Assembly: GCF_001413925.1 (NCBI RefSeq)
Contig: NZ_LBMJ01000001.1
Location: 186,001 to 250,000, forward strand
From: Nonlabens sp. YIK11
GTDB taxonomy: Bacteria; Bacteroidota; Bacteroidia; Flavobacteriales; Flavobacteriaceae
Direction of reading: 5' to 3'
Length of the DNA stretch: 64,000 bases
This document shows, one piece after another, positions 1 to 6,990 of this stretch. Numbering within the stretch: the stretch's first letter is position 1; the number at the start of each line of letters is the position of its first letter. Below the pieces are notes generated by a model, which was not told where the DNA came from, ran no database searches, and saw only the letters and a list, made by a program, of their open reading frames with translations. The translations under genes were made by a program, and so were the position numbers.

Positions 1-1
1 T

Positions 2-466
2 AGCGCATTTATCCTAGGCCAAGTATCCCAAGGTATCGAGCCTATCTGGTCCAATATTTATGTGAAGGACATTGCCAAAATCAAGACCACTATCAAGAAT
101 CCATACTTAGTGGAATTGTTGGAAGAAAAGGGAATGAATACTCAAGAAGTGTGGCATGACATACGCAACCATGACGGTAGTGTGCAGCACCTGGATTTCT
201 TGACAGAGAATGAAAAAGCCGTTTTCCAGACCTACAGTGAGCTGGACCAGATGGACATCATCTATCAGGCAGCAAACCGTCAGAATCACATTGACCAAGG
301 TCAGTCCGTGAACATCATCGTTCATCCAGACATGGCTACTAAAGATGTGAACAAGATCCACATTACCGCATGGAAACTGGGATTGAAATCCCTTTATTAC
401 CAGCACAGTATGAACGCCGCGCAGAAGTTCAAGCAAAAGAAAGAATGCGTGAGCTGCGAGGCGTAA
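2..466 (+). CDS. nrdA: Ribonucleoside-diphosphate reductase, class I alpha subunit (C-terminal part)
   Basis: Last 154 codons of the large subunit of class I ribonucleotide reductase, which makes dNDPs from NDPs in the cytoplasm together with the radical-bearing small subunit. The frame is open from base 2, so the start lies outside the window. Family marks seen: the loop QGIEPIWSN, the tyrosine pair in SLYYQHSMNAAQ that relays the radical, and a flexible tail ending KKECVSCEA whose two cysteines pass electrons from thioredoxin or glutaredoxin to the active site. The tail is intact. An intrinsic terminator follows within about 12 bases, so this is the last gene of its operon; nrdB is expected upstream, outside the window. 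Confidence 0.95.
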   Translation, partial: SAFILGQVSQGIEPIWSNIYVKDIAKIKTTIKNPYLVELLEEKGMNTQEVWHDIRNHDGSVQHLDFLTENEKAVFQTYSELDQMDIIYQAANRQNHIDQGQSVNIIVHPDMATKDVNKIHITAWKLGLKSLYYQHSMNAAQKFKQKKECVSCEA

Positions 467-477
467 TGAAAATAATA

Positions 478-510
478 AAAAAGCACCTTTAAAAAGGTGC
501 TTTTTAAAAA
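478..510 (+). terminator. Intrinsic terminator after nrdA
   Basis: Twelve-bp perfect stem: AAAAAGCACCTT (478-489) pairs with AAGGTGCTTTTT (494-505), 4-base loop, with T-rich sequence on the 3' arm. It lies 11 bases after the nrdA stop and is AT-flanked on both sides, so it could also work in the other direction. Confidence 0.85.
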
Positions 511-653
511 GTTAATGAAAATAGGATAGGGATTTAGTAACCAATTCTATTGACCAGTAATCTTTAAGGTTCTAAAAACATATATAGAGCAGCAAGTCGA
601 ATTAGAATTTATCTCATTAATAAATATCTAAACATTCCAAAAGATTACTCTTA

Positions 654-684
654 AACGTCGATGTCATCAGCATCGGCGTTTTTG
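654..684 (+). terminator. Orphan terminator-like hairpin
   Basis: AACGTCGATG (654-663) pairs with CATCGGCGTT (671-680), with one U-G pair and a 7-base loop, followed by TTTTT (679-683). No gene ends just upstream on the plus strand, and nrdA already has its own terminator 150 bases earlier. It may end a small RNA or be left from a lost gene. Confidence 0.5.
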
Positions 685-1012
685 GTTTGATAAATATAAG
701 TTTAAATGTGTGAACTTTGAAAACTAGCTGAATTTTTTTATAGGTCAATTTCTAGTGTAAATAGGAGTTCGTGATTTTTACAATTGAACTTTTCTAGGGG
801 CATGACTTCGCTCAGTGCGCCAGTCGCGCTTTTTATTTCAATCTCATACCGCGCTCGCGGCGCGTTAAAAGGATTTCCATTACTATCCCTCACGCAACAT
901 AAAAAGTTGTCATGCTGAAACATCGATCATATCCTTTAAAAAATCGCATTATAATAACTTACTAAAAGGTCATTTAAACCAAGTTTAAATTACTGAAATA
1001 GAAAAAACAGAA

Positions 1013-1038
1013 GATCCTGAAACAAGTTCAGGATGACA
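1013..1038. repeat. REP-like palindrome GATCCTGAAAC-type, copy 1
   Basis: GATCCTGAAACAAGTTCAGG and the following ATGACA: 8-bp arms ATCCTGAA (1014-1021) and TTCAGGAT (1027-1034) around ACAAG. The same unit recurs at 31052-31078 (inside the DNA ligase gene) and 31791-31815. This copy is intergenic. Confidence 0.85.
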
Positions 1039-1134
1039 AAAAGTTAAGGTTCTAATGATGCGTTGGTTACGCCCTAGTGATTATAATTTGATTGGTCTCG
1101 AATCTATTATCTTAAAGCGCAGCGGTCTTGGATC

Positions 1135-1707
1135 TTATTTATGTGATTTCATTTCCGCAATTTCTTCAAGTTCTGCGTACCACTTCTTACCGAATTTTCG
1201 CGTAAGCGATTCCTTCAAAAATTTATAGACAGGAACGCCCAGCTCTTCACCTAGCTCACAGGCGTCATCGCAAATTTGCCATTTATGATAATTCACCGCG
1301 GTGAAGTAAGTGTATTCCTGTAGGCGCACTGGATATAAGTGACAGGAAATAGGCTTATAAAATTGGGTAGCGCCATCACGATAAGCTGCCTCAATACCGC
1401 AAAGCGCGGTGCCATCATCTCTGAATGTGGCGTAAGCACATTCTTTATTGTTGACTAGAGGCGTTTCTAGTTCGCCATTTTCGCGCTCGATCCAGGTACC
1501 TTGGGATTCAATCGCTGTGATACCTTCTGGTCTTAGGTAAGGCTTGATCTTCTCATACTCTGCATCAAGGATGTCGAGCTCCTTTTGTTCCAGCGGTGCA
1601 CCAGCCTCGCCAGCGACGCAGCAAATGCCTTTGCAAGCTGTGAGGTTGCACACAAAATCCTTATCCAGAACATCATCAGACACGATGGTTTTCCCTAGCT
1701 GAAACAT
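1135..1707 (-). CDS. DUF3109 family cysteine-rich protein
   Basis: 190-residue cytosolic protein of the DUF3109 family, related to YkgJ-type cysteine-cluster proteins thought to bind zinc or iron-sulfur. Visible cysteines: the N-terminal cluster C20, C25, C29, C30 (NLTACKGICC), then KECAYA, ALCGIE, ISCHLYPVR and QICDDACELGE. The length fits the family. No reaction is established and I do not assign one. It is followed on its strand only by the gene-poor interval; its start is 98 bases from the stop of trkH, which is transcribed toward it. A TAnnTTTG box lies 20 bases upstream of the ATG (1727-1734), so it is probably transcribed from its own promoter. Confidence 0.85.
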   Translation of the reverse strand: MFQLGKTIVSDDVLDKDFVCNLTACKGICCVAGEAGAPLEQKELDILDAEYEKIKPYLRPEGITAIESQGTWIERENGELETPLVNNKECAYATFRDDGTALCGIEAAYRDGATQFYKPISCHLYPVRLQEYTYFTAVNYHKWQICDDACELGEELGVPVYKFLKESLTRKFGKKWYAELEEIAEMKSHK

Positions 1708-1726
1708 AAATCATTTATTGAGGTTG

Positions 1727-1734
1727 CAAAGATA
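1727..1734 (-). promoter_or_regulatory. -7 box TATCTTTG, DUF3109 gene
   Basis: Minus-strand TATCTTTG matches the Bacteroidota -7 consensus TAnnTTTG. It lies 20 bases upstream of the ATG at 1707. No clear -33 TTG was identified. Confidence 0.5.
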
Positions 1735-1805
1735 ACAGCTACTGGCCTACTCGCGTTAAGAAGCTAGAGAATCATTGGATAGCGTAAAATGGATAGGATC
1801 AATAT

Positions 1806-3302
1806 TTACCTATTCCTCCAGAAGAACGGAGTCAATAATATCAAAACGGTAAATAACTCCAGCCTTCCTATAAGCATTAAAAAGGCGCACCACCATTTCC
1901 CCAAATCAGGTAAACCGGCAAAGTTGTTAACGGGTGACAGATCCCCAAAAGCCGGACCTACGTTACCTAAACTACTAAGCGCTCCACCTATTGCCGTGTC
2001 AAAATCCAAACCTAAAGCCGCTAACCCAACAGAACCCACTATAAAGGAAAGCATGTACAAGATAAAGAAGCCCAGAATGTTAAATACAATGTTGTTGGAT
2101 AACGCCTTGCCGTTGTAGCGTACCGGCAAGATAGCATTGGGATGCAAGGTGCGTTTGAACTCCATGATACCATTACGTATCAAGATGATGTGTCGCATCA
2201 CCTTAATACCACCAGATGTTGATCCTGCGCTACCACCCAAAAAGAACAGCCCAAAGAACATAATGGTTAAAAATGGTGTCCACATGGTATAGTCTGCAGA
2301 TACAAATCCAGTAGTGGTGATCACCGCGAGCACTTGAAAAAAGGAATGTCTGACGGCGCTTTCCAATTCACCCCAAACCATAGGATGCGCTATAGACGAG
2401 ATTGAAACATCTGCCTGTAGGTATATTAGCAGTGCTCCAATGATAGAAAAACCTAGAACAAAGCTTGCGTACCATTTGAATTCTGTATCCCTAAAGATCT
2501 TTTTAAACTGACCCTTGAAACCAAAATAGCTCAATACAAAGTTCATCCCAGCAATAAACATAAATAGCGTAATAATCCACTGGATCCATGGATTATCATT
2601 CCAGTAGGCGATACTGGCGTTTTTTGTGGAAAAACCACCAGTAGAAAGTGTACTCATGGCGTGATTAACAGCATCAAACCATCCCATTCCCGCTACTCTA
2701 AGAAGAACGGTCTCGATCCCTGTAAAGCCAACGTAAATGAGCCAAAGACGTTTGGCAGTGTCAGTAATCCTGGGATGAAGTTTATCTGCGCTGGGACCAG
2801 GCGCCTCTGCAGCAAAAAGCTGCATACCACCTATTCCTAATAAAGGTAGGATCGCCACCGCTAGTACTATAATTCCCATTCCACCTATCCAGTGCGTGGT
2901 GCTGCGCCAGAAGAGTACACCTTTAGGCATGATCTCGATATCGTTCATGATACTCGCACCTGTAGTGGTGAAACCGCTCATGGTTTCAAAAAAAGCATCG
3001 GTATAGTTACCTATGGCACCAGTAAACAAATATGGCATGGTACCAGCAAAAGCCATAAACAACCAGCCCAAGGTAACAATGAGGTATCCTTCCTTTTTTC
3101 CCAATTCCTTGATGTGATTCCTGGTTAACAACATCATCAACGATCCTAGAGTGATCGCCACTACCGCTGCCAGCAAAATTTCCAGCGATTCATTCTCGCT
3201 GTAGTAAGCGCTAACCAGCGAACTAATGGACATAAAACCACCGTTGAAAACCAACAGTAATCCCATGATATAATTAATGATCTTGTAGTTGAGTCTTGGC
3301 AT
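1806..3302 (-). CDS. trkH: Trk potassium uptake system, membrane subunit TrkH
   Basis: 498-residue inner-membrane potassium translocating subunit. About ten hydrophobic segments are visible, with four pore loops carrying filter-like sequences: TTTGAS, STGGFS, TTTGF and NVGPAFG, the fourfold arrangement of the TrkH/KtrB family. I place the start at MPRLNYKI (3302) rather than at a longer upstream frame (3350), because its ATG overlaps the trkA stop as TAATG, a one-base overlap typical of translational coupling. TrkA, encoded just upstream, gates the channel by binding NAD(H). Together they form a complete two-gene uptake system. Confidence 0.95.
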   Translation of the reverse strand: MPRLNYKIINYIMGLLLVFNGGFMSISSLVSAYYSENESLEILLAAVVAITLGSLMMLLTRNHIKELGKKEGYLIVTLGWLFMAFAGTMPYLFTGAIGNYTDAFFETMSGFTTTGASIMNDIEIMPKGVLFWRSTTHWIGGMGIIVLAVAILPLLGIGGMQLFAAEAPGPSADKLHPRITDTAKRLWLIYVGFTGIETVLLRVAGMGWFDAVNHAMSTLSTGGFSTKNASIAYWNDNPWIQWIITLFMFIAGMNFVLSYFGFKGQFKKIFRDTEFKWYASFVLGFSIIGALLIYLQADVSISSIAHPMVWGELESAVRHSFFQVLAVITTTGFVSADYTMWTPFLTIMFFGLFFLGGSAGSTSGGIKVMRHIILIRNGIMEFKRTLHPNAILPVRYNGKALSNNIVFNILGFFILYMLSFIVGSVGLAALGLDFDTAIGGALSSLGNVGPAFGDLSPVNNFAGLPDLGKWWCAFLMLIGRLELFTVLILLTPFFWRNR

Positions 3303-4651
3303 TATTGGAACAGTTTTTCCACTTTGGAAATAGAGCGCGGCAAACAACAAACTACTACTCTATCACCTGCTTTTATAGTAAAGCTACCTAATACAATGTT
3401 TCCTTTGCCTTCACGTATGACACCACCAATGATAGCGCTACGAGGTACATTGATATCCATGATTTTCTTATTGCACAAATCGCTGTTTTCCTTCACGATG
3501 AATTCAAGCAGCTCGGCATTCATGTTGTTGAGCTTGGTCATCGCGACCACTTCTCCTTTACGTATATATCTAAATATATTGTTTGCCGCAAGAAGCTTTT
3601 TATTGATCAAGGTGTCGATCCCTATGCTATGTGACAACTGGAAGTAATCCATATTCTCCACCAGTGATATGGTCTTGCGCACGCTTTTACTTTTTGCCAT
3701 AAGGCAAGAAATAATATTGGTCTCGCTATTACCGGTAACTGCGATAAAAGCATCCATCTCGTGGATACTTTCTTCCTGCAACAATTCCACGTTGCGTCCA
3801 TCACCACTTATCACAAGAACCTCTGGTAATTTGTCCGCAAGGTCAAAGGCCTTTTCAGGATCAATTTCTACCAGTTTGACGTTCATCCCAGCAGCTGATA
3901 AATTACGGGCACTTTGCTCACCTATATTACTACCACCTAGAATCATGACATTCTTCATGGAACGTCGTGTCTTGCCAGTAAGTTTATAGAGTTCGTCCAC
4001 GCCACCAGTGGTGGTAATAAAATAAACTTGGTCGCCTTCCTTGAATTGGGTATCACCACGTGGTATCAAGGTATATTGGGTTCCAAAACGCTGTATGGCA
4101 ATAGGCATGAAGTGAACTTCAGGGAAAATCTCGCCAGCTTCCTGGACAGACTTACCTACAAATTGTGCGGTACGGCTAAGGTTCACTCCTACCATGGTGA
4201 GCGCTCCATCTTCAAACTCGTAACTGTCATTAAAGGCACTTTGATTGAGAAGCAACTCAATCTCTTTACTGGCAAGCGATTCTGGCGAAATCAGTTCGTC
4301 AATCCCAAATCCCTTAAAACCTATGGCTTGTTGCTCTTCCAGGAACTCTGTATTTGAAATTCTCGCGATGGTCCTTTTGGCTCCCAACTGCTTTGCAAGT
4401 ACTCCAATCGTAATATTGATCGCCTCACTGCTGCTTACGGCAATGACCAGATCAGCTTGACCTACATTGGAATCCTTGAGCGTTTTAATAGATGTGGCGT
4501 CACCTCTCATTGTCCTGATATCCAGATGGGTATCTGCATAATGCAGATTCTCCTTAACGGGATCTATAAGGGTGATATCCTGAGATTCATAAGAAAGCAG
4601 CTTGGCCAGATGAAATCCTACCTCGCCAGCGCCAGCTATAATGATTTTCAT
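3302..4651 (-). CDS. trkA: Trk system potassium uptake regulator TrkA
   Basis: 449-residue cytosolic RCK regulator of TrkH. It is a tandem duplication: a first Rossmann half opens with MKIIIAGAGEVGFHLAKLLS and a second near residue 230 with NVMILGGSNIGEQSARN. Each is followed by a TrkA_C domain, as in full-length E. coli-type TrkA. The open frame extends 38 codons further upstream, but those residues (MLFRFRESVF...) come from the palindromic repeat at 4741-4756, and MKIIIAGAG is the canonical family start. A TAnnTTTG box 21 bases upstream of that ATG supports 4651. First gene of the trkA-trkH operon, divergent from ubiE. Confidence 0.95.
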   Translation of the reverse strand: MKIIIAGAGEVGFHLAKLLSYESQDITLIDPVKENLHYADTHLDIRTMRGDATSIKTLKDSNVGQADLVIAVSSSEAINITIGVLAKQLGAKRTIARISNTEFLEEQQAIGFKGFGIDELISPESLASKEIELLLNQSAFNDSYEFEDGALTMVGVNLSRTAQFVGKSVQEAGEIFPEVHFMPIAIQRFGTQYTLIPRGDTQFKEGDQVYFITTTGGVDELYKLTGKTRRSMKNVMILGGSNIGEQSARNLSAAGMNVKLVEIDPEKAFDLADKLPEVLVISGDGRNVELLQEESIHEMDAFIAVTGNSETNIISCLMAKSKSVRKTISLVENMDYFQLSHSIGIDTLINKKLLAANNIFRYIRKGEVVAMTKLNNMNAELLEFIVKENSDLCNKKIMDINVPRSAIIGGVIREGKGNIVLGSFTIKAGDRVVVCCLPRSISKVEKLFQ

Positions 4652-4671
4652 AAAATCGATTCTGTGGAATT

Positions 4672-4679
4672 CAAATATA
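4672..4679 (-). promoter_or_regulatory. -7 box TATATTTG, trkA-trkH
   Basis: Minus-strand TATATTTG matches TAnnTTTG 21 bases upstream of the trkA ATG at 4651. It supports the short trkA start, since the upstream extension would lie outside the transcript. Confidence 0.5.
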
Positions 4680-4740
4680 CCAATAAGGTCATAATAAGGT
4701 AAGAAAGTCGCTCTAATATTGATGGGATGGTTGATAAATA

Positions 4741-4756
4741 CGCTTTCGCGAAAGCG
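4741..4756. repeat. 16-bp palindrome, copy 1 (intergenic, trkA/ubiE divergent)
   Basis: Perfect CGCTTTCGCGAAAGCG, with the flank GGTTGATAAATA on the left. It lies between the divergent trkA and ubiE promoters. Confidence 0.95.
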
Positions 4757-4784
4757 AAATAACAATTACCTCAACGCTCCATTG

Positions 4785-4792
4785 TATCTTTG
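4785..4792 (+). promoter_or_regulatory. -7 box TATCTTTG, ubiE-porT
   Basis: TATCTTTG fits TAnnTTTG, 16 bases before the GTG start of ubiE. Confidence 0.55.
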
Positions 4793-4808
4793 ACACAAAC
4801 CACAAACC

Positions 4809-5540
4809 GTGTCTGAACAAGTAAAACCAAATCAGGACGATGCCGCCGGAAAAAAGCAGCAAGTCACCAAAATGTTTGATACCATTAGCGGAGAATACGA
4901 CGGGCTGAACCGTATGATTTCTCTAGGACTGGATCAAAAATGGCGTGACAACGTCGTGGATATGGTTGCCGCGCACCAGCCTGACACAATTATGGATATC
5001 GCAACAGGAACCGGTGATCTGGTGATCAAAATGGCTGAAAAAACCAAGGCTTCCAGACTCGTAGGTCTGGATATTTCAAGCGGTATGCTTGAAGTGGGAA
5101 AAATCAAGGTGAAACAGCAACAACTGGACGATCGCATTGAAATGGTGCTGGGTGATTCTGAGAACCTGCAGTTTGAAGACCACACGTTTGACGCGATAAC
5201 CGTATCCTATGGTGTTCGTAATTTTGAGGACCTTGAAAAAGGTCTTTCTGAAATATTGCGCGTTTTAAAACCCAACGGGATCTTAGTCATTCTTGAAACC
5301 AGCGTACCTCAAAAATTTCCTTTTAAACAAGGATATTATGTGTATAGCAATTTAGTAGTGCCAACGCTGGGCAAAATTTTCTCCAAGGATCGCAAGGCAT
5401 ATGGATATCTTTCAAAAAGCGCTTCAAAATTCCCTTATGGAGAGCGTTTCAACAATATTTTAAAGAAAGTTGGGTTTAAGGATGTGGAGAGCCATTTACA
5501 GTTTCACGGCGCCTCAACCATTTACAAAGCCATTAAATAA
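4809..5540 (+). CDS. ubiE: Demethylmenaquinone methyltransferase (UbiE/MenG)
   Basis: 243-residue SAM-dependent C-methyltransferase that converts demethylmenaquinone to menaquinone, the respiratory quinone of this phylum. Motifs seen: KMFDTISGEYDGLNRMISLG near the N-terminus, the SAM loop DIATGTGDLVIKM (about residues 63-75), LGDSENLQFEDHTFDAI and the family signature SYGVRNFEDLEKGLSEILRV. The start is GTG (4809); it follows a TAnnTTTG box and no ATG fits before the conserved N-terminus. porT follows six bases later. The ubiE-porT pairing is, to my knowledge, common in Flavobacteriia. Confidence 0.95.
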   Translation: MSEQVKPNQDDAAGKKQQVTKMFDTISGEYDGLNRMISLGLDQKWRDNVVDMVAAHQPDTIMDIATGTGDLVIKMAEKTKASRLVGLDISSGMLEVGKIKVKQQQLDDRIEMVLGDSENLQFEDHTFDAITVSYGVRNFEDLEKGLSEILRVLKPNGILVILETSVPQKFPFKQGYYVYSNLVVPTLGKIFSKDRKAYGYLSKSASKFPYGERFNNILKKVGFKDVESHLQFHGASTIYKAIK

Positions 5541-5546
5541 TTACCG

Positions 5547-6245
5547 TTGAGAACTACCTTTTTAATTCTTGTTTGCCTCACAGGTTCATTTGCCACTGCA
5601 CAACTTTTCACAAAGGAGCGCCTCAAAAACCGTGAGAATTTTGACAAACAGATTTTGACCTTTGGTTTTTATATGGGCCTCAACACCTACGATTACAAGT
5701 TTGACTACAACGAAATTGTAGATGAAATCCAGACCGAGACAACCGTTGGATTTAATGTAGGTGTTTTAAGCGATTTAAGAATCAATGAATATCTCAATTT
5801 GAGATTTGAACCTGGCGTTGCTTTTGTGCAACGCAATCTCATGTTCACCGATCCTTCTTTTACCGCTCCAGAGCAGCCCATAAGAGAAGTGAGTTCTACC
5901 TACATTCAATTACCCTTATTGCTCAAAGTCTCTACAAAGCGATTGAACAACTGGAAACCCTTTGTAATTGGCGGTGCTTCATATTCGCACAATCTTTCCA
6001 GTAATGAAGACAATCCTGATGACAATAGCGCTGGTCAGTTTAGGCAAACGACGGGTGTTTTCAATTATGAAATGGGATTAGGCGTGGACATTTACCTGCC
6101 TTATTTCAAATTCACACCATCCATAAGAGGTGTGTTTGCCATTAGCGATGAGCTGGTGAGAGATGAAAATCCAGACAGCCCATACACCGGTAGCGTGGAC
6201 AGCATGCTCTCAAGAGGTGTGTTTTTAAACTTTACATTCCAATAG
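5547..6245 (+). CDS. porT: PorT family outer-membrane protein (type IX secretion)
   Basis: 232-residue beta-barrel protein of the PorT/outer-membrane beta-barrel family. PorT is required for type IX protein secretion and gliding in Bacteroidota. A short signal peptide (TFLILVCLTGSFATAQ) is followed by alternating amphipathic strands, a FEPGVAF segment and an aromatic C-terminus GVFLNFTFQ typical of outer-membrane barrels. The start is TTG at 5547, six bases after the ubiE stop, so the two genes are cotranscribed. The position directly after ubiE supports PorT over a generic porin. The 3' end overlaps the convergent rRNA methyltransferase gene by 14 bases. Confidence 0.85.
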   Translation: MRTTFLILVCLTGSFATAQLFTKERLKNRENFDKQILTFGFYMGLNTYDYKFDYNEIVDEIQTETTVGFNVGVLSDLRINEYLNLRFEPGVAFVQRNLMFTDPSFTAPEQPIREVSSTYIQLPLLLKVSTKRLNNWKPFVIGGASYSHNLSSNEDNPDDNSAGQFRQTTGVFNYEMGLGVDIYLPYFKFTPSIRGVFAISDELVRDENPDSPYTGSVDSMLSRGVFLNFTFQ

Positions 6246-6963
6246 ATCGACGCCATTCTGCTAACAGAATTCCGGTTGCGGTAGCAACATTGAGACTTTC
6301 CGTTTTATCATTTTCAGGACTATATTGAGGGATTGAAATAGCAGTACCTAAATTCAAGAGTTCTTCAGAAATTCCATGAGACTCACTTCCCATTATTAGA
6401 ATAGCATTTTTAGGCAAGCTCAAATCGTAGACACTAGTCTTACTCATAGTGGCAATCATTATAGGCAGATCGCTTTTTTGAAGGTAATCTTCTAGATCTG
6501 TATAATGGACTTGGACTCGAGCAATAGAGCCCATGGTAGCTTGAATGCATTTAGGATTGAACAAATCTACCGTTGCAGAACTACAAACCACATGCTTGAC
6601 ATTAAACCAATCTGCTAGCCGAATAATAGTTCCTAAATTACCTGGATCCTGAACATTATCCAGGGCGAGAATCAAGCCTTCATTGGGTAAACCCTGCGGC
6701 TCAGGCATTTTTACCACAGCAAGATATCCTGGCGGTGTTTTCAAATTAGAAATGGACTTCATCTCTGCTGCGGTTATGGTTTCTGGGTGAAGGTCATCCA
6801 GCTTTTGTGACTCGTTGGTAACAAAGATTTCTTCTATACTAAGTCCGGCATTTTTGAGTTCTCTTATAGATTTATAGCCTTCTACAATATATAGCCGCAG
6901 CTCATCCCGATGCTTTTTTCTTGCCAGGCTTTTGATCTGTTTAATTTTATTTTTGGTAATCAT
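6232..6963 (-). CDS. SpoU-family RNA 2'-O-methyltransferase (TrmH-like)
   Basis: 243-residue SPOUT methyltransferase predicted to methylate ribose 2'-OH in rRNA or tRNA. All three family motifs are present: ALDNVQDPGNLGTIIRLAD (motif 1, with the catalytic Asn/Arg), ILIMGSESHGISEELL (motif 2) and SLNVATATGILLAEW (motif 3). The N-terminal 70 residues form the usual substrate-binding extension with LYIVEGYKSIREL. I use the ATG at 6963; another two codons upstream (6969) is possible. It is divergent from tamL with only 27 bases between start codons, so both promoters must overlap neighbouring gene ends. The substrate cannot be told from sequence. Confidence 0.9.
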   Translation of the reverse strand: MITKNKIKQIKSLARKKHRDELRLYIVEGYKSIRELKNAGLSIEEIFVTNESQKLDDLHPETITAAEMKSISNLKTPPGYLAVVKMPEPQGLPNEGLILALDNVQDPGNLGTIIRLADWFNVKHVVCSSATVDLFNPKCIQATMGSIARVQVHYTDLEDYLQKSDLPIMIATMSKTSVYDLSLPKNAILIMGSESHGISEELLNLGTAISIPQYSPENDKTESLNVATATGILLAEWRRSIGM

Positions 6964-6990
6964 TATCATCGTATTTTTGAGCCGCTACCT

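Larger units (their letters stand above)
511..1134. other. Long gene-poor interval with repeats
   Basis: About 620 bases between the nrdA terminator and the end of the DUF3109 gene. No convincing gene is seen. It contains an orphan terminator-like hairpin (654-683), a GC-rich patch near 845-865 (CGCGCTCGCGGCGCG) inside a spurious 61-codon minus-strand frame, and one copy of the GATCCTGAAAC palindromic repeat (1013-1038). The composition looks like a repeat-collecting intergenic region, or the remains of a lost gene. Confidence 0.6.

Noticed and set aside
738..923. 61-codon minus-strand frame in the gap after nrdA
   Set aside because: No Shine-Dalgarno or -7 box, biased GC-rich patch (CGCGCTCGCGGCGCG), and peptide segments such as ATGALSEVMPL that look like translated intergenic repeats. 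Not called as a gene.
4652..4765. N-terminal extension of TrkA beginning MLFRFRESVF
   Set aside because: It is the translation of the palindrome and promoter region. The family start MKIIIAGAG and the -7 box at 4672-4679 place the start at 4651.
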